Made by a program: the position numbers and the translations under genes
The notes under the pieces: generated by a model
Database searches by the model: none
Seen by the model: only the letters and a program-made list of their open reading frames with translations
Told to the model about the DNA's origin: nothing
IMG/VR virus record: IMGVR_UViG_3300035698_011368
Span: 1-25,270 of that record
Length of the DNA: 25,270 nucleotides
DNA from: a virus
Strand: one strand, 5' to 3'
Shown: positions 1 to 7,048 of the stretch, piece after piece
Position numbering within the stretch: the stretch's first letter is position 1
Layout of the letters: the number at the start of each line of letters is the position of its first letter

Positions 1-330
1 TGCTGCTATCTGTATTACAAGCTCACCCAAGCGAGCCGGAAGGGACTCGAACTGATAGCGGCCTTGGAGCTGCTACACAAGCATTTTAAGATCTCCGAAG
101 CAGGGGTGAAGCAGCTGCGGATGCGGCTCGACGTGTTGCTAGGGGAATTGGTGGACCTCAAGTGCGCGTTGGCGGTTATCCCCCTTGGGGAGGGTGAAGT
201 GGTCTTGATAACTGCGAAGGAGGAAGGCGGCTATCTAGCCACGTGCGACAAGCCCAAATTCAGGGTCGACGGAAAGGACATGACCGTAACCCTTGGGAAA
301 ATCGTAAGGAAACTCGGCTGCAGGTCATAA
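1..330 (+). CDS. hypothetical protein, 5' end outside the window
   Basis: An open frame runs from the first base to a TAA at 328-330, so the gene probably begins upstream of the window. A TTG at 64 is the first possible start inside, but coding-like sequence continues before it with no stop and no clear ribosome binding site at the TTG. About 109 residues are visible. The N-terminal half is helical and rich in Leu, Lys and Glu; the C-terminal half looks like a small beta domain. No family is recognised. It is followed by an inverted-repeat element at 334-437, so it may end a transcription unit. Confidence 0.55.
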   Translation, partial: CCYLYYKLTQASRKGLELIAALELLHKHFKISEAGVKQLRMRLDVLLGELVDLKCALAVIPLGEGEVVLITAKEEGGYLATCDKPKFRVDGKDMTVTLGKIVRKLGCRS

Positions 331-333
331 GTC

Positions 334-437
334 GCAGGGGTCTCTAGGTGTGGTCGTTACCTTTACAAAGGGTACGATTAAAATTAAGTATAACAGTGTG
401 TTGTTGAAGAAGGGGAAAGACACCCGGAGACCCCTGC
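334..437. promoter_or_regulatory. inverted-repeat element, left copy (origin- or operator-like)
   Basis: Arms at 334-351 (gcaggggtctctaggtgt) and 420-437 (acacccggagacccctgc) are inverted and match at 16 of 18 positions. The arm-to-arm length is 104 bp. A smaller imperfect hairpin lies at 358-374 and an AT-rich stretch at about 376-396. A closely similar element lies at 24734-24835 in the same orientation. Each right arm contains a tandem half-site (ACACCCGG then ACACCCC or AGACCCC). This looks like iterons or an operator pair; function is inferred. The arms are too far apart for an ordinary terminator. Confidence 0.55.
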
Positions 438-467
438 AAGTGTTGAAATCTAGGAAGGACGGTACAG

Positions 468-944
468 ATGGATATCAAGGAGACGATGGTTAAGTTGGAG
501 GAAGGCGGCTTCACGTGCGTTGCTGGCGAATTGAAGAACTGCATAGATTGGGTGGAGCTTAAACATTGGGTCGCCAACGTGGAGCAATTGGTGAGCATGC
601 ACATCCACGCTGCTGAATTCGGGGAGGAGGACAATCCGGTCGTAAATGCCGAACCACAGGCTGAGGGGGGTGAGGCTGTGAGTGAAGGGCCTCGCTACTT
701 TACCACCATTGGGTACGCAGGGCAGCTGAAGGCCTCAGTGCTTCGAGAATTGGGTAAGCTCGAAATTGAGGAGCAGCTAAGCATGGCAACAACAAACTCC
801 GTTGACGAGCACTACAGCCGCATCAACGTCTACGCTACGGAAAAAGTCCGGGAGCAAACCATATCAAGGTTGGCCGGGGTCAACACCATCAGCTGGCGGT
901 ACGTGCGAACCGAGGAAGGGGACGTCGCCAATGCCCCAACATGA
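468..944 (+). CDS. hypothetical phage protein, 158 aa
   Basis: ATG at 468 follows an AAGGAC-type ribosome binding site at about 455-460. The predicted protein is acidic, with no membrane segment or recognised motif. The N-terminal 45 residues are helical and contain two Cys; the middle (about residues 53-72) is a Glu/Gly/Ala-rich linker. It is the first gene after the inverted-repeat element and starts a run of short genes that overlap or nearly touch (next gene overlaps by 14 bp). Function unknown; position upstream of the terminase genes fits an accessory or regulatory phage gene. Confidence 0.6.
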   Translation: MDIKETMVKLEEGGFTCVAGELKNCIDWVELKHWVANVEQLVSMHIHAAEFGEEDNPVVNAEPQAEGGEAVSEGPRYFTTIGYAGQLKASVLRELGKLEIEEQLSMATTNSVDEHYSRINVYATEKVREQTISRLAGVNTISWRYVRTEEGDVANAPT

Positions 945-1155
945 AAACGAGACCCGGCACCACGAGTGCGTGTGGGAGGTACTGCTTGAAGGCAAATTGG
1001 ATTGGTGCTCTACGTGCGGTTCTATTCGCACACACAGCCACCACGACAACAGGGAAGGCGAGCGCACGCACCGCACTAGGATAAGGCGTCCTGTGTGGGC
1101 TGAGGCTCTTCGTCATGCACGCAGGGTGTGCCTCTACGTAACGGAAAGGAATTAG
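931..1155 (+). CDS. small Cys/His-rich protein, 74 aa, possible zinc-binding
   Basis: ATG at 931, with a purine-rich ribosome binding site at 911-920, overlaps the upstream gene by 14 bp. An in-frame start at 802 would give a long overlap with no SD and is rejected. The protein has His-His-Glu-Cys near the N-terminus and a CSTCG motif near residue 30, followed by several His residues, a pattern compatible with a small zinc-binding fold. The C-terminus is basic. Known for such motifs: metal binding or nucleic-acid contact. Function here is unknown. Confidence 0.6.
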   Translation: MPQHENETRHHECVWEVLLEGKLDWCSTCGSIRTHSHHDNREGERTHRTRIRRPVWAEALRHARRVCLYVTERN

Positions 1156-1157
1156 GG

Positions 1158-1454
1158 ATGACCAATTCGAAATCAGCTGGGCTGTGCGGAGAGCGGTTGG
1201 AGGATATGCGCGACCTGACCTACGCCTTGGCGCTTGAACGGCTAAGCGAAGTGCTTGAGGAATTCAAGCGGGGTGCACGTTGCGGATACACGGCACGCTG
1301 TATGCGACGTGAGGCGGTTTCGGAGGGGGATCGCACCGGGTTAAGCACTTGGCCTGTTGAAGACCTCCTGGAGCTTAAAACGTATCTGATGCAAGGGCGA
1401 ATGCGGGTCAAGGCCAAGATGCCCAAACGAATTAAGAAGAAGGGATCGAAATGA
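1158..1454 (+). CDS. hypothetical protein, 98 aa, basic C-terminus
   Basis: ATG at 1158 is preceded by AAAGGA at 1145-1150 (7-nt spacing), three bases after the previous stop; a GTG at 1128 in frame lacks a site of this quality. Residues 15-45 are predicted helical with Leu-Glu heptad character. The last 20 residues are strongly basic (KMPKRIKKKGSK), suggesting nucleic-acid contact. Three Cys are present. No family is recognised. It overlaps the next small gene by four bases (ATGA). Confidence 0.55.
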   Translation: MTNSKSAGLCGERLEDMRDLTYALALERLSEVLEEFKRGARCGYTARCMRREAVSEGDRTGLSTWPVEDLLELKTYLMQGRMRVKAKMPKRIKKKGSK

Positions 1455-1630
1455 AAAGGCGATGTTGCTGGTGGGATGATGATCGGGAAATAAGGTGTCG
1501 ACGCAAAGGGATGTCTTCAGGACTAGTGTACAGCGGCTCTTGCGTTGTTAGAGTAGACATGTGCCTTGAACACGGTACCGCGCTGTGGTGTTCACCGCCT
1601 CGCAAAAGAAAGCAGGCTCGAGATGAGTAG
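1451..1630 (+). CDS. very small Cys-rich protein, 59 aa
   Basis: Coding from ATG at 1451 (overlapping the upstream TGA as ATGA) to TAG at 1628-1630; the next gene starts inside its end at 1623, so it exactly bridges two overlapping neighbours. The protein starts MKRRCCWW, has Cys at residues 5, 6, 16, 31, 38 and 47, and contains a CLEHG segment near residue 38, giving a pattern like a small zinc-binding knuckle. The C-terminus is basic. The tiling by overlapping codons is the main evidence that it is real. Function unknown. Confidence 0.5.
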   Translation: MKRRCCWWDDDREIRCRRKGMSSGLVYSGSCVVRVDMCLEHGTALWCSPPRKRKQARDE

Positions 1631-1943
1631 CAAACGATTAAAGTTGGCGAAGACTTTTGATCAGCAGTTGGTGGACGACGCGAAGCGGGTGCAAATGGAA
1701 GAAAGGTGGCAGGAAGCAGCTGAAGCCGAACCGCTGTCAGCAGCCCGGTTGGATCACCTTCGGAACATGGCTCAAGCCGTGGCCTTCGAGAAGGCCGCAG
1801 ACATCTTCAAGGAGCAGCGCAAGGGACAACGGGAAGGCTGGTGCGGACGACAGCCTCCTAGCATGCACAGGGTGCGCTACAGCGCCGCAGACGTGCGACA
1901 GCTCCATCTCTACTTATCCCTAGGAAGGCCGGGTACGACATGA
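1623..1943 (+). CDS. hypothetical helical protein, 106 aa
   Basis: ATG at 1623 lies inside the end of the upstream small gene, with AAGAAAGCAGG upstream as a weak ribosome binding site. The frame stays open from 1566, but the upstream part overlaps the preceding gene and lacks an SD. Residues 1-70 are rich in Lys, Glu, Gln and Ala and probably form long amphipathic helices; the C-terminal 35 residues hold one Cys. Its TGA overlaps the next ATG. No family recognised. Confidence 0.5.
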   Translation: MSSKRLKLAKTFDQQLVDDAKRVQMEERWQEAAEAEPLSAARLDHLRNMAQAVAFEKAADIFKEQRKGQREGWCGRQPPSMHRVRYSAADVRQLHLYLSLGRPGTT

Positions 1944-2134
1944 ATGAAACAGAGTTCGTGTATACCTACGCCGGAATCGCCAACGAGATCGGGTGTTCGG
2001 AGCGCTCGTTGCGACGTTGGTTGAAGAGGGAGAGTATTGTACTCCCGAAGTGGAAGACCGGGTTGACGTCTGCTGTGTTCATTCCGAAGAGCCAGATTCC
2101 TGTACTGAAAACCCGCTTGTTACGGTCATCCTGA
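1940..2134 (+). CDS. helix-turn-helix DNA-binding protein, 64 aa
   Basis: ATG at 1940 overlaps the previous stop (ATGA). The segment YAGIANEIGCSERSLRRWLK at about residues 10-29 is a clear helix-turn-helix: a first helix with Ala-Asn-Glu-Ile, a turn at Gly-Cys-Ser, and a recognition helix with Arg-Arg-Trp. It is followed by a short beta-hairpin-like tail (VFIPKSQI) as in MerR-like or excisionase-like winged folds and small terminase N-termini. The position just upstream of the packaging genes fits a terminase-associated DNA-recognition protein or a transcription regulator of the late genes; these cannot be separated by sequence. Confidence 0.65.
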   Translation: MNETEFVYTYAGIANEIGCSERSLRRWLKRESIVLPKWKTGLTSAVFIPKSQIPVLKTRLLRSS

Positions 2135-2187
2135 CGATTTCTTTTGCGCTGACCCGCTCGCACGCGTTACACCACGCTTTGACACGG

Positions 2188-2262
2188 GGTGCAACGTGCA
2201 GACTGCTTGCACCGCAAAGGATTAACTTGCGACGGTACCAATCAAGAACGGTTGGTGCCGTC
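2188..2262 (+). promoter_or_regulatory. two tandem hairpins upstream of the small-terminase candidate
   Basis: The non-coding gap 2135-2286 holds two stem-loops. The first pairs 2188-2194 (GGTGCAA) with 2207-2213 (TTGCACC), a perfect 7-bp stem. The second pairs 2231-2241 (GACGGTACCAA) with 2252-2262 (TTGGTGCCGTC), 11 bp with one wobble. Neither is followed by a T-run, so they are not standard terminators. In cos phages the packaging site often lies next to the small terminase gene, so a cos-proximal binding site is one possibility; a leader RNA structure is another. Confidence 0.4.
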
Positions 2263-2286
2263 GCTGACGTCAAATGGAGGATGGCC

Positions 2287-2652
2287 ATGCCAGTGGCAAA
2301 ACCATGGGTCAAGGGGCAGAGCGGGAACCCGGCTGGAAAGAAGCCCGGCACACTTTGCGGACGTAACCGTGCGTTGAAGGTCCTCGACATGCTGCTTTGC
2401 GATGAGGACAACCTGATGCTCCTCAAGCAAGACATGCAAGGCGTCTTCCGAGCCAACCCCTCCGGGTTCTTCGAGCGGTTCATCATGCCGATGCTGCCAC
2501 GGCAAGCGTCGCTGACCGTTGCGGATGACGAGGGTGGCGGTCTAAACTTTATGTTCGAGGTGTTGGGTGGTGGCGCTAAGGCTGCTCACCCAGAAGAGAA
2601 GGTAGTCGAAGGCACAAGTCGACGCATCGTACGCAGGGTGAAGAAGCCCTGA
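2287..2652 (+). CDS. DUF5681-type protein, candidate terminase small subunit
   Basis: Residues 5-20 read KPWVKGQSGNPAGKKPG, the hallmark of the DUF5681 domain found next to phage terminase genes and probably involved in DNA recognition. Two ATGs lie close together (2281 and 2287); the SD GGAGG at 2276-2280 abuts the first and is 6 nt from the second, so 2287 is chosen (121 aa). The middle is helical; the C-terminus is basic (RRIVRRVKKP). It lies two genes upstream of recognisable packaging genes. Small-subunit function is inferred from motif and position; DUF5681 proteins are not all proven terminases. Confidence 0.6.
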   Translation: MPVAKPWVKGQSGNPAGKKPGTLCGRNRALKVLDMLLCDEDNLMLLKQDMQGVFRANPSGFFERFIMPMLPRQASLTVADDEGGGLNFMFEVLGGGAKAAHPEEKVVEGTSRRIVRRVKKP

Positions 2653-2671
2653 CGGTGGGTCGGCCTTTTTT
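2646..2671 (+). terminator. intrinsic-terminator-like hairpin overlapping a stop codon
   Basis: The stem pairs GCC (2646-2648) plus GAC (2651-2653), with a two-base bulge, to GTCGGC (2659-2664), enclosing a GGTGG loop. It is followed by C and six T at 2666-2671. It overlaps the end of the DUF5681 gene. The short stem and bulge predict partial rather than complete termination, so transcription into the terminase and head genes would need read-through or a downstream promoter. Confidence 0.4.
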
Positions 2672-2699
2672 GTGTCTTCAAATAAAGAGGAGAGTTCAG

Positions 2700-3137
2700 A
2701 TGAGGAAGCAATTCATGTTAGCAGCCGCAGCCGTTGCGTTGGTGGTTGCGTTGGCGTTGTCATGTATGGCAGCTGATGCGGTGGAGTCACCCACCTACAC
2801 CATCACAAGCGCATTGAGCGATAGCGCGTCAAACCTTACCGCGACCCCGGCGTTCTACGGAACGACGATCGCCTTCACGAACTGCCTGTGCTTGGACACG
2901 GACAACGTCTCCACCCAAGGTCTGGACACGGTGGCTGTAGAATTGCGAGTAGGGACAGCAGCGTCCTCAACCGCATACGCCTGCACAACCAACACCGTGA
3001 CGGACACGTGGTACGTGAGCAGCGTCGTTGTTCCCAGCAACACAAGCTCCTACGTTCAGGTGAAGATCACGGACTCTACCTCCAACGTCCGCATCTACCC
3101 TTGGCGCACGTTGCGCGCATCGGCACCTCTGCAGTAG
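2700..3137 (+). CDS. secreted-type small protein with signal peptide, 145 aa
   Basis: ATG at 2700 has AGAGGAGAG at 2686-2694 as SD. The N-terminus (two basic residues, then a hydrophobic stretch to about residue 22 ending SCMAADA) is a textbook Sec signal peptide, with likely cleavage after the first or second Ala group. The remaining ~118 residues are rich in Thr, Ser, Val and Asn and look like a single beta-sandwich domain with three Cys. It lies between the DUF5681 gene and the large terminase, an odd place for an exported protein. Four other proteins in the window share this architecture. Decoration or periplasmic role is possible but unproven. Confidence 0.65.
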   Translation: MRKQFMLAAAAVALVVALALSCMAADAVESPTYTITSALSDSASNLTATPAFYGTTIAFTNCLCLDTDNVSTQGLDTVAVELRVGTAASSTAYACTTNTVTDTWYVSSVVVPSNTSSYVQVKITDSTSNVRIYPWRTLRASAPLQ

Positions 3138-3139
3138 GG

Positions 3140-3346
3140 ATGGCAATCCCGTACATAACCGTGACCCTCCGCTACAAGGAGAAGCGCGCGCTTGATGGTG
3201 AGTACTGCCGTGCTTGCCACGAGCGCATGTTCGGGAAGACTCTGGAGCTGCACGTATACGCCGGGGTGCAACGCATCTCGGTCTTGGATGGAAGGTACTG
3301 CGCGTCGTGTGCGGACCTGATCAAAGGAAAGGTGAAGGCGGTCTGA
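3140..3346 (+). CDS. small two-CxxC protein, 68 aa, probable zinc-binding
   Basis: ATG at 3140 follows the previous TAG by two bases; the ribosome binding site is weak, so translation is probably coupled. Two parallel motifs, YCRACHERMFG (about residues 22-32) and YCASCADLIKG (about 53-63), each place CxxC before a helix, giving four Cys ligands in a zinc-ribbon or treble-clef arrangement. Such small zinc proteins are common in phages next to terminase or nuclease genes, but no specific role can be assigned. The TGA overlaps the next ATG by one base. Confidence 0.6.
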   Translation: MAIPYITVTLRYKEKRALDGEYCRACHERMFGKTLELHVYAGVQRISVLDGRYCASCADLIKGKVKAV

Positions 3347-3555
3347 TGGGTGTAGTTCAAATAGAACTTGACGGTCGGCGCTCTTACCCTGGACGTTTCA
3401 CAGTGCGCACAGACGAAGCACTAACTCTGCAAGAGTTCGAAGCAATCAAAAGTGGACGCAAGTACGGACCACGCTCGGTGCTCACGCCTAAGGGTGCCCG
3501 ACCATCGGAGCGTAGGGAACGCGGTGCTCCCACCAATTCGACAGGAACCAAGTAA
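3346..3555 (+). CDS. hypothetical protein, 69 aa
   Basis: ATG at 3346 overlaps the upstream TGA (TGATG). AAAGGAAAGG at about 3324-3332 is rather far upstream, so coupling is likely. The N-terminal half carries a short beta-rich segment and the phrase LTLQEFEAI; the C-terminal 25 residues are basic and low-complexity. No family recognised. It ends two bases before the terminase start. Earlier in-frame starts lie inside the preceding gene and are not preferred. Confidence 0.5.
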   Translation: MGVVQIELDGRRSYPGRFTVRTDEALTLQEFEAIKSGRKYGPRSVLTPKGARPSERRERGAPTNSTGTK

Positions 3556-3557
3556 CA

Positions 3558-4925
3558 ATGGACGTCAAGGTACAGCTCCTGAAGAAGCAGGCCGACTTCA
3601 TCAACGCTCCGGAGAAAGAGGTCCTTTACTCTGGCGCGTTCGGAGCCGGGAAGAGCCGTGCCTTGTGCTTTAAAGTTTTAGAACGCGCGCGCATACCGGG
3701 CAACACGGTTGGCCTCTGTCGCAAGACCCTTGTGGCATTGAAGGCTTCAACCCTTAGGACGTTGTTGTTCCCGGATGGCGCGCTCCCCCCTGTCCTTCCA
3801 GCTGGCACGTACGAGTGGCACAAAACCGAGAACCGAATCCACATCCATGGCGGTGGGGAGATCGTTTACTTCGGCTGCGACGACCCGATCCGTGTTGGCT
3901 CGCTGCATGGTATAGGAAGCATCGGAGTGGACGAGGCCACCGAGCTTGACAAAGACGAATGGATCATGCTGCTGGGACGCTGTCGCAATCACATCGACGA
4001 CCGTAGGCAACTCTTCGCCGCAACGAATCCGGGTGGGCCCTCCCACTTCCTCTATGAGCGGTTCTTCAACCCGGACGCCAAGGGCAAGAAGCTGCGGAGG
4101 CTGATCCAAACCCGGTCGGATGAGAATCTATTCCTCCCTCCAGATTACGTGGAGATGCTTAACTCATTTACCGGGATGCATTATCAACGTTACGTCCTTG
4201 GAAACTGGATCGCCTTCGAAGGCCTGGTCTACGGTGAGCTGTGGGATCGCGACGCGCACATTCGTAAGCGCATGAAGAGCCGCTTCCCGGACTTCATCGT
4301 TGGCGTTGATGACGGTTACGTTAACCCGGCAGTCCTGTGCCGTTGGGGGATCGACAACGACCGTCGCATGCACGCGTTGGACATCTGGTATAAACGCAAG
4401 AAGATCCCTTCAGCCATAGCGGATGCTGCAGAAGCCATGAACATCGGCGACACGATCTTTGTCATCGATCCCTCGGCGGCTGGTTTGATCGCAGAGCTGC
4501 AGGCGCGCGGCCTCGAATGCATCCACGCCAACAACGATGTGGACCTCGGGATTAAGCTGATGATGGAACGGCTGAAGGTGCAGAAGGACGGTCTTCCCCG
4601 GTTGACCATCGACCCGCGTGCACCTGCTGATAAAGCACAGCTTGAATTTGAATCCTACTGCTGGAAGTTGAACAAGGCTGGCGGTGTACCTGAAGACAAA
4701 CCCAAGAAGGAGATGGACCACTTCCTGGATCAGGCTCGCTACGTTGCGGCTTACCTCGATGCGGATTTCATGGATCCTCATACGCAGAGCAGCAAGGAAA
4801 TCGAAGAGGAAGAACAGGCCGAGGTGCAAGAGCGCCGACGTGCCTACGAGGAAGATGGTCTCGAAGCTGAAAGCGAGGAGGAGTTCCACGAACGCCTTCT
4901 CGAAACACAAGGAGCGTGGTCGTGA
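3558..4925 (+). CDS. terL: terminase large subunit (packaging ATPase and nuclease)
   Basis: 455 aa, the usual length. It powers DNA translocation into the prohead and cuts the concatemer. The ATPase domain has Walker A SGAFGAGKS at 25-33, Walker B around VDEATEL (D125, E126) and the coupling motif AATNPGG at 154-160. The RNase H-like nuclease domain follows: first acidic cluster VGVDDG with D251/D252, second FVIDPSAAG with D304, third EMDHFLDQARY with D387 and D391. The C-terminal 45 residues are highly acidic and probably flexible. The ATG at 3558 follows the previous stop by two bases. It acts on the portal encoded next. Every catalytic motif is present, so the enzyme looks intact. Confidence 0.95.
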   Translation: MDVKVQLLKKQADFINAPEKEVLYSGAFGAGKSRALCFKVLERARIPGNTVGLCRKTLVALKASTLRTLLFPDGALPPVLPAGTYEWHKTENRIHIHGGGEIVYFGCDDPIRVGSLHGIGSIGVDEATELDKDEWIMLLGRCRNHIDDRRQLFAATNPGGPSHFLYERFFNPDAKGKKLRRLIQTRSDENLFLPPDYVEMLNSFTGMHYQRYVLGNWIAFEGLVYGELWDRDAHIRKRMKSRFPDFIVGVDDGYVNPAVLCRWGIDNDRRMHALDIWYKRKKIPSAIADAAEAMNIGDTIFVIDPSAAGLIAELQARGLECIHANNDVDLGIKLMMERLKVQKDGLPRLTIDPRAPADKAQLEFESYCWKLNKAGGVPEDKPKKEMDHFLDQARYVAAYLDADFMDPHTQSSKEIEEEEQAEVQERRRAYEEDGLEAESEEEFHERLLETQGAWS

Positions 4926-6379
4926 GTATAAGAGAGAAGTTTGCTGATATGGTCAGCGTGCTGCGCGCTGGTAACGGACCGACTACCGCTTCAATGCAAC
5001 AGTCGACCGGAGCTGCGCAGCCTGTGGACAAAGCAGCGCTACTACAACGGAACAAAAGCTGGGCCTACTCGTTCGCCAAGATGAACTCGGTGGCGGTAGC
5101 CTCAACACCCCTGCGCCTTTACGCGCGCAAACGTTCTAACGAGCCGCAGTTCCGGCGTGCTGGCAAGCCTATCACGAAGGAGCTAGACCGCTACCTTCGA
5201 GGCAACCCAAGCTTGTCGAAGAACGTCACTGGTGCCACGGAGATTGTGGAGATCACGGAGCACCCCTTCTTGGATCTGTGGTCCGAAGTCAACGACGACA
5301 TGAACGGCTACGCGATGGAAGAGCTGCTCACGCTTTACCAGGAGCTAACCGGGGATGCGTATCTCTGGGTAGAAATGAATGCGTTGTCCCGGCCAACAAA
5401 GCTCATGACTCTGCTCCCGCAGTTCACGCGGGTCGTACCCGGTACCGAGCGGTTGGTCTCCGGTTACCTGTACGGCAAGAGCATCATCGACCGGGTCGCG
5501 TTAGAGTCCGAGGAGGTCGTCCACTTCCGGTACACCAATCCGAACAACCTCTTCTACGGTATGTCCCCTCTCGAGGCGGCGATCGGATCGGACGTGCTGC
5601 TGCAGGAGTTAAAGCAATACGAAACCGACCTGCTTAAGAACGACGCGCGGCCTGACTTCGCGGTGATCTACAAGGGCCAGCTGACCAAGAAGAAGAGGCG
5701 CGAGCTTTTGAGAGAGTGGTACCACCTGCTCGGCAAGCGCAGCCGGGGTAAGCCCTTCATCGCGGACAGCGAAGTGAAGCTTGAGAAGCTAGGCTTCCCT
5801 CCCAGAGAGATGGCTTGCTTGGAGTTGGCCACGTGGGAGCTGGGCACCATGGCTAAGGCCTTCGACATCCCCCGATCCTTCTGGGCTGAGGGTGTGAACC
5901 GCGCGACAAGCTTCGTTGACGAATTCAGAATGGGCAAGTATAACACGCTCCCTCGCTGTCGGCGTCAAGAGCAGACTCTAAACGAACGGCTGCTTCCTTT
6001 ATGGCAACCGGACGGTCGGCTCTTCGCGGCTTACGACAATCCGGTTCCGATGGATGTTGAGCAAGCCATGCGCAAGGCGAACGTTGCCCGGCAGATGAGC
6101 GAAGTCATAACCAAGGACGAGATGCGTGAGATGATGGGATTGCCTCCGATGGAAGACGCCAATGATGGCGCGACGTTGTACGTAGCTAAGCCGAGCAGCG
6201 GTGGCGGTGGCGGCAATCCAGCTGGACCTGAAGGCCCTGAGCCGCCGGAGAAGCGCTTGAAGGCTCACAACCCTGAGGGGTGGGCGGTTAAAGGGATCCC
6301 CGCGTTCACGCAGGGCCTGCGCAGCTTGTATGATGGAATCGAAACCGAAGTAATGGGAGCGCTCGATGCCTCTGAGTAA
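4922..6379 (+). CDS. portal protein, HK97 gp3-like
   Basis: GTG at 4922 is chosen because AAGGAG at 4909-4914 is 7 nt upstream; an in-frame GTG at 4916 is only one base from the SD. The 485-aa product shows portal landmarks: HPFLDLW near residue 114, GDAYLWVEMN near 145, a wing/clip region with VVHFRYTNPN and YGMSPLEAA near 200-220, and the helix with FDIPRSFW near 315. The C-terminus has a Gly/Pro-rich linker. The dodecameric portal forms the DNA channel and docks the terminase encoded just upstream (4-bp overlap) and the connectors downstream. Confidence 0.92.
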   Translation: MSIREKFADMVSVLRAGNGPTTASMQQSTGAAQPVDKAALLQRNKSWAYSFAKMNSVAVASTPLRLYARKRSNEPQFRRAGKPITKELDRYLRGNPSLSKNVTGATEIVEITEHPFLDLWSEVNDDMNGYAMEELLTLYQELTGDAYLWVEMNALSRPTKLMTLLPQFTRVVPGTERLVSGYLYGKSIIDRVALESEEVVHFRYTNPNNLFYGMSPLEAAIGSDVLLQELKQYETDLLKNDARPDFAVIYKGQLTKKKRRELLREWYHLLGKRSRGKPFIADSEVKLEKLGFPPREMACLELATWELGTMAKAFDIPRSFWAEGVNRATSFVDEFRMGKYNTLPRCRRQEQTLNERLLPLWQPDGRLFAAYDNPVPMDVEQAMRKANVARQMSEVITKDEMREMMGLPPMEDANDGATLYVAKPSSGGGGGNPAGPEGPEPPEKRLKAHNPEGWAVKGIPAFTQGLRSLYDGIETEVMGALDASE

Positions 6380-7034
6380 CAAAGCCGTTAAGAAGCTTTT
6401 CAACAAAGCCAAGTTCAAGAAGCAGCTGGCCGCGTTGTCGGAGACGTTCCTCGAACTCAACTACATGGGTGGTGCAGAGGAAGCTGCTGGCGCAGCGTCG
6501 ATGTCTTTGGTGCCTGACTTCGTAGAGCGTCCTGAAGTTGCGCGCTACGTTCGCACGCACTCCATGAAGTTTGCTGCGTCCGTTTCGAACGAGACCGAAC
6601 GGCACCTGAAGAACACGATCTCCCAAGGCCTGAGCCGGGGGGAGCCGATGGCCTCAATCAAGAAACGCGTTGGTAAAGTATTTACGGCTTACAAGAAGTC
6701 GCATTGCGAATTGATCGCGCGTACCGAAACAACCCGCGCGTACACGGGAGGCTTTAGAGAAGTTGGAGCCATGAGCAGCGTGGTGGTCGGGTACACTTGG
6801 AACGCGGCAGGGGACTCTTGTCCGTTCTGTGCAGAGCTAGACGGCCAGCACATCAAGGGGGATGCAAGCTTCTTCGAGCTTGGGGAACACATGACCGTGG
6901 ACGGCAGTACTTTGAAATTTGATTATGACCGTGTCGAAGGTCCGCCGCTGCATCCGTCTTGCCGTTGCAGCTTGCTGGCCGTGACACGAGACGTGCAAAG
7001 CACACCTAAGGTACCCGAGGCATTCAAACAGTAA
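6366..7034 (+). CDS. MuF-like minor head protein (SPP1 gp7/Mu F domain)
   Basis: 222 aa, ATG at 6366 overlapping the portal by 14 bp. The C-terminal half has the classic domain: ARTETTRAYTGGF at 118-130, CPFCAELDGQ at 152-161 and PPLHPSCRCSLLAV at 193-206, with C152, C155, H196, C199 and C201 likely binding metal. The N-terminal half is helical. In SPP1 and Mu this protein associates with the portal, enters the prohead and is ejected or helps DNA delivery. It is shorter than many MuF proteins and has no extra C-terminal toxin domain. Confidence 0.9.
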   Translation: MPLSNKAVKKLFNKAKFKKQLAALSETFLELNYMGGAEEAAGAASMSLVPDFVERPEVARYVRTHSMKFAASVSNETERHLKNTISQGLSRGEPMASIKKRVGKVFTAYKKSHCELIARTETTRAYTGGFREVGAMSSVVVGYTWNAAGDSCPFCAELDGQHIKGDASFFELGEHMTVDGSTLKFDYDRVEGPPLHPSCRCSLLAVTRDVQSTPKVPEAFKQ

Positions 7035-7048
7035 CAAGGAGGATGGAG

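Noticed and set aside
802-930. Extended N-terminus for the 74-aa gene from an ATG at 802
   Set aside because: It overlaps the preceding gene by over 140 bp in another frame and has no SD; ATG 931 has one.
1993-2286. Extended N-terminus for the DUF5681 gene from 1993
   Set aside because: The upstream part overlaps the HTH gene and the hairpin region and looks non-coding; the SD GGAGG at 2276-2280 fixes the start at 2287.
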